From contig HF989241.1 in assembly GCA_000431275.1 (NCBI GenBank), positions 28,873-41,107 of the forward strand: 12,235 nucleotides of DNA, given 5' to 3'. This DNA is from Prevotella sp. CAG:755. Its GTDB lineage: Bacteria; Bacteroidota; Bacteroidia; Bacteroidales; Bacteroidaceae. The notes under the pieces are model-generated. The model was not told where the DNA came from, searched no databases, and saw nothing but the letters and a program-made list of their open reading frames with translations. Positions 12,171-12,235 of this stretch are shown one piece after another. The translations under genes were made by a program, and so were the position numbers. The number at the start of each line of letters is the position of its first letter. The first letter of the stretch is position 1.

Positions 12171-12235
12171 TCAGAAGACCTTCATCGCATAACCCTGCGA
12201 CTGCAACCACTCGATAGCGCGCGGAAGAGCGTAAA
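12171..12235 (-). CDS. C-terminal end of a protein, perhaps a polysaccharide deacetylase
   Basis: Only the last 21 codons are present, in the frame ending at TGA 12173-12171: YALPRAIEWLQSQGYAMKVF. The pattern aLPxxIxWLxxxGY followed by a short hydrophobic end resembles the final helix and strand of NodB-type polysaccharide deacetylases, which act on cell-surface or wall glycans. That is a judgement from one short segment. Of the three minus frames here, this one has a protein-like composition and a stop placed just before queG, as expected of an operon. Confidence 0.45.
   Translation of the reverse strand, partial: YALPRAIEWLQSQGYAMKVF

Overview
The window comes from a member of the Bacteroidota, most likely Bacteroidales, with a G+C-rich genome. 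Three things point there: promoter-like sequences of the Bacteroidota type (TTTG, about 20 bases, then TAnnTTTG) in front of most transcription units; families typical of or common in that group (DUF2851, the DUF2582 winged helix, PF13568-type outer-membrane barrels, WbqC-like proteins); and the order dapB, lepB, lepB paralogue, wbqC-like, which I recall from Bacteroides relatives. I cannot name the genus. All recognised protein genes lie on the minus strand, so transcription of them runs from the right end to the left.

Right part (about 7179-12235): the last 21 codons of a gene that may be a polysaccharide deacetylase, then queG (tRNA queuosine), a 295-base gap carrying repeats, and a close-packed run dapB (lysine and diaminopimelate), lepB (active signal peptidase I), a lepB paralogue that has lost the catalytic Ser and Lys, and a wbqC-like gene. 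The last two overlap by 4 bases. Middle (4214-7120): a DEAD-box RNA helicase with its own promoter, followed almost at once by a small outer-membrane beta-barrel gene that ends in a strong terminator. Then comes a possible short transcript (promoter 4386-4417, hairpin 4214-4243), and a small winged-helix gene with its own promoter. Left part: DUF2851, a hotdog thioesterase and dprA form an operon behind a promoter at 3661-3693. The far left holds the first 47 codons of argB behind a well-formed promoter.

Two features stand out beyond ordinary housekeeping. First, a 21-base-period repeat (core GTCAGCCG, fuller consensus TTCTRTCAGCCGTCCYG) occurs as small tandem clusters at four separate places: three between genes and one inside the wbqC-like gene, where four units stay in frame and encode a Gly-Arg-Leu heptapeptide tandem. 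Second, the 670-base gap between argB and dprA contains, on the plus strand, a promoter-like box, about 250 bases folding into a closed multi-branched structure, and a textbook intrinsic terminator. This looks like an independent small RNA gene, and its architecture fits published descriptions of Bacteroidales-specific RNAs of unknown function.

The genes do not form one dedicated pathway. They are core metabolism, envelope biogenesis, RNA handling and DNA processing, with the unusual content lying in the gaps and in the wbqC insert.
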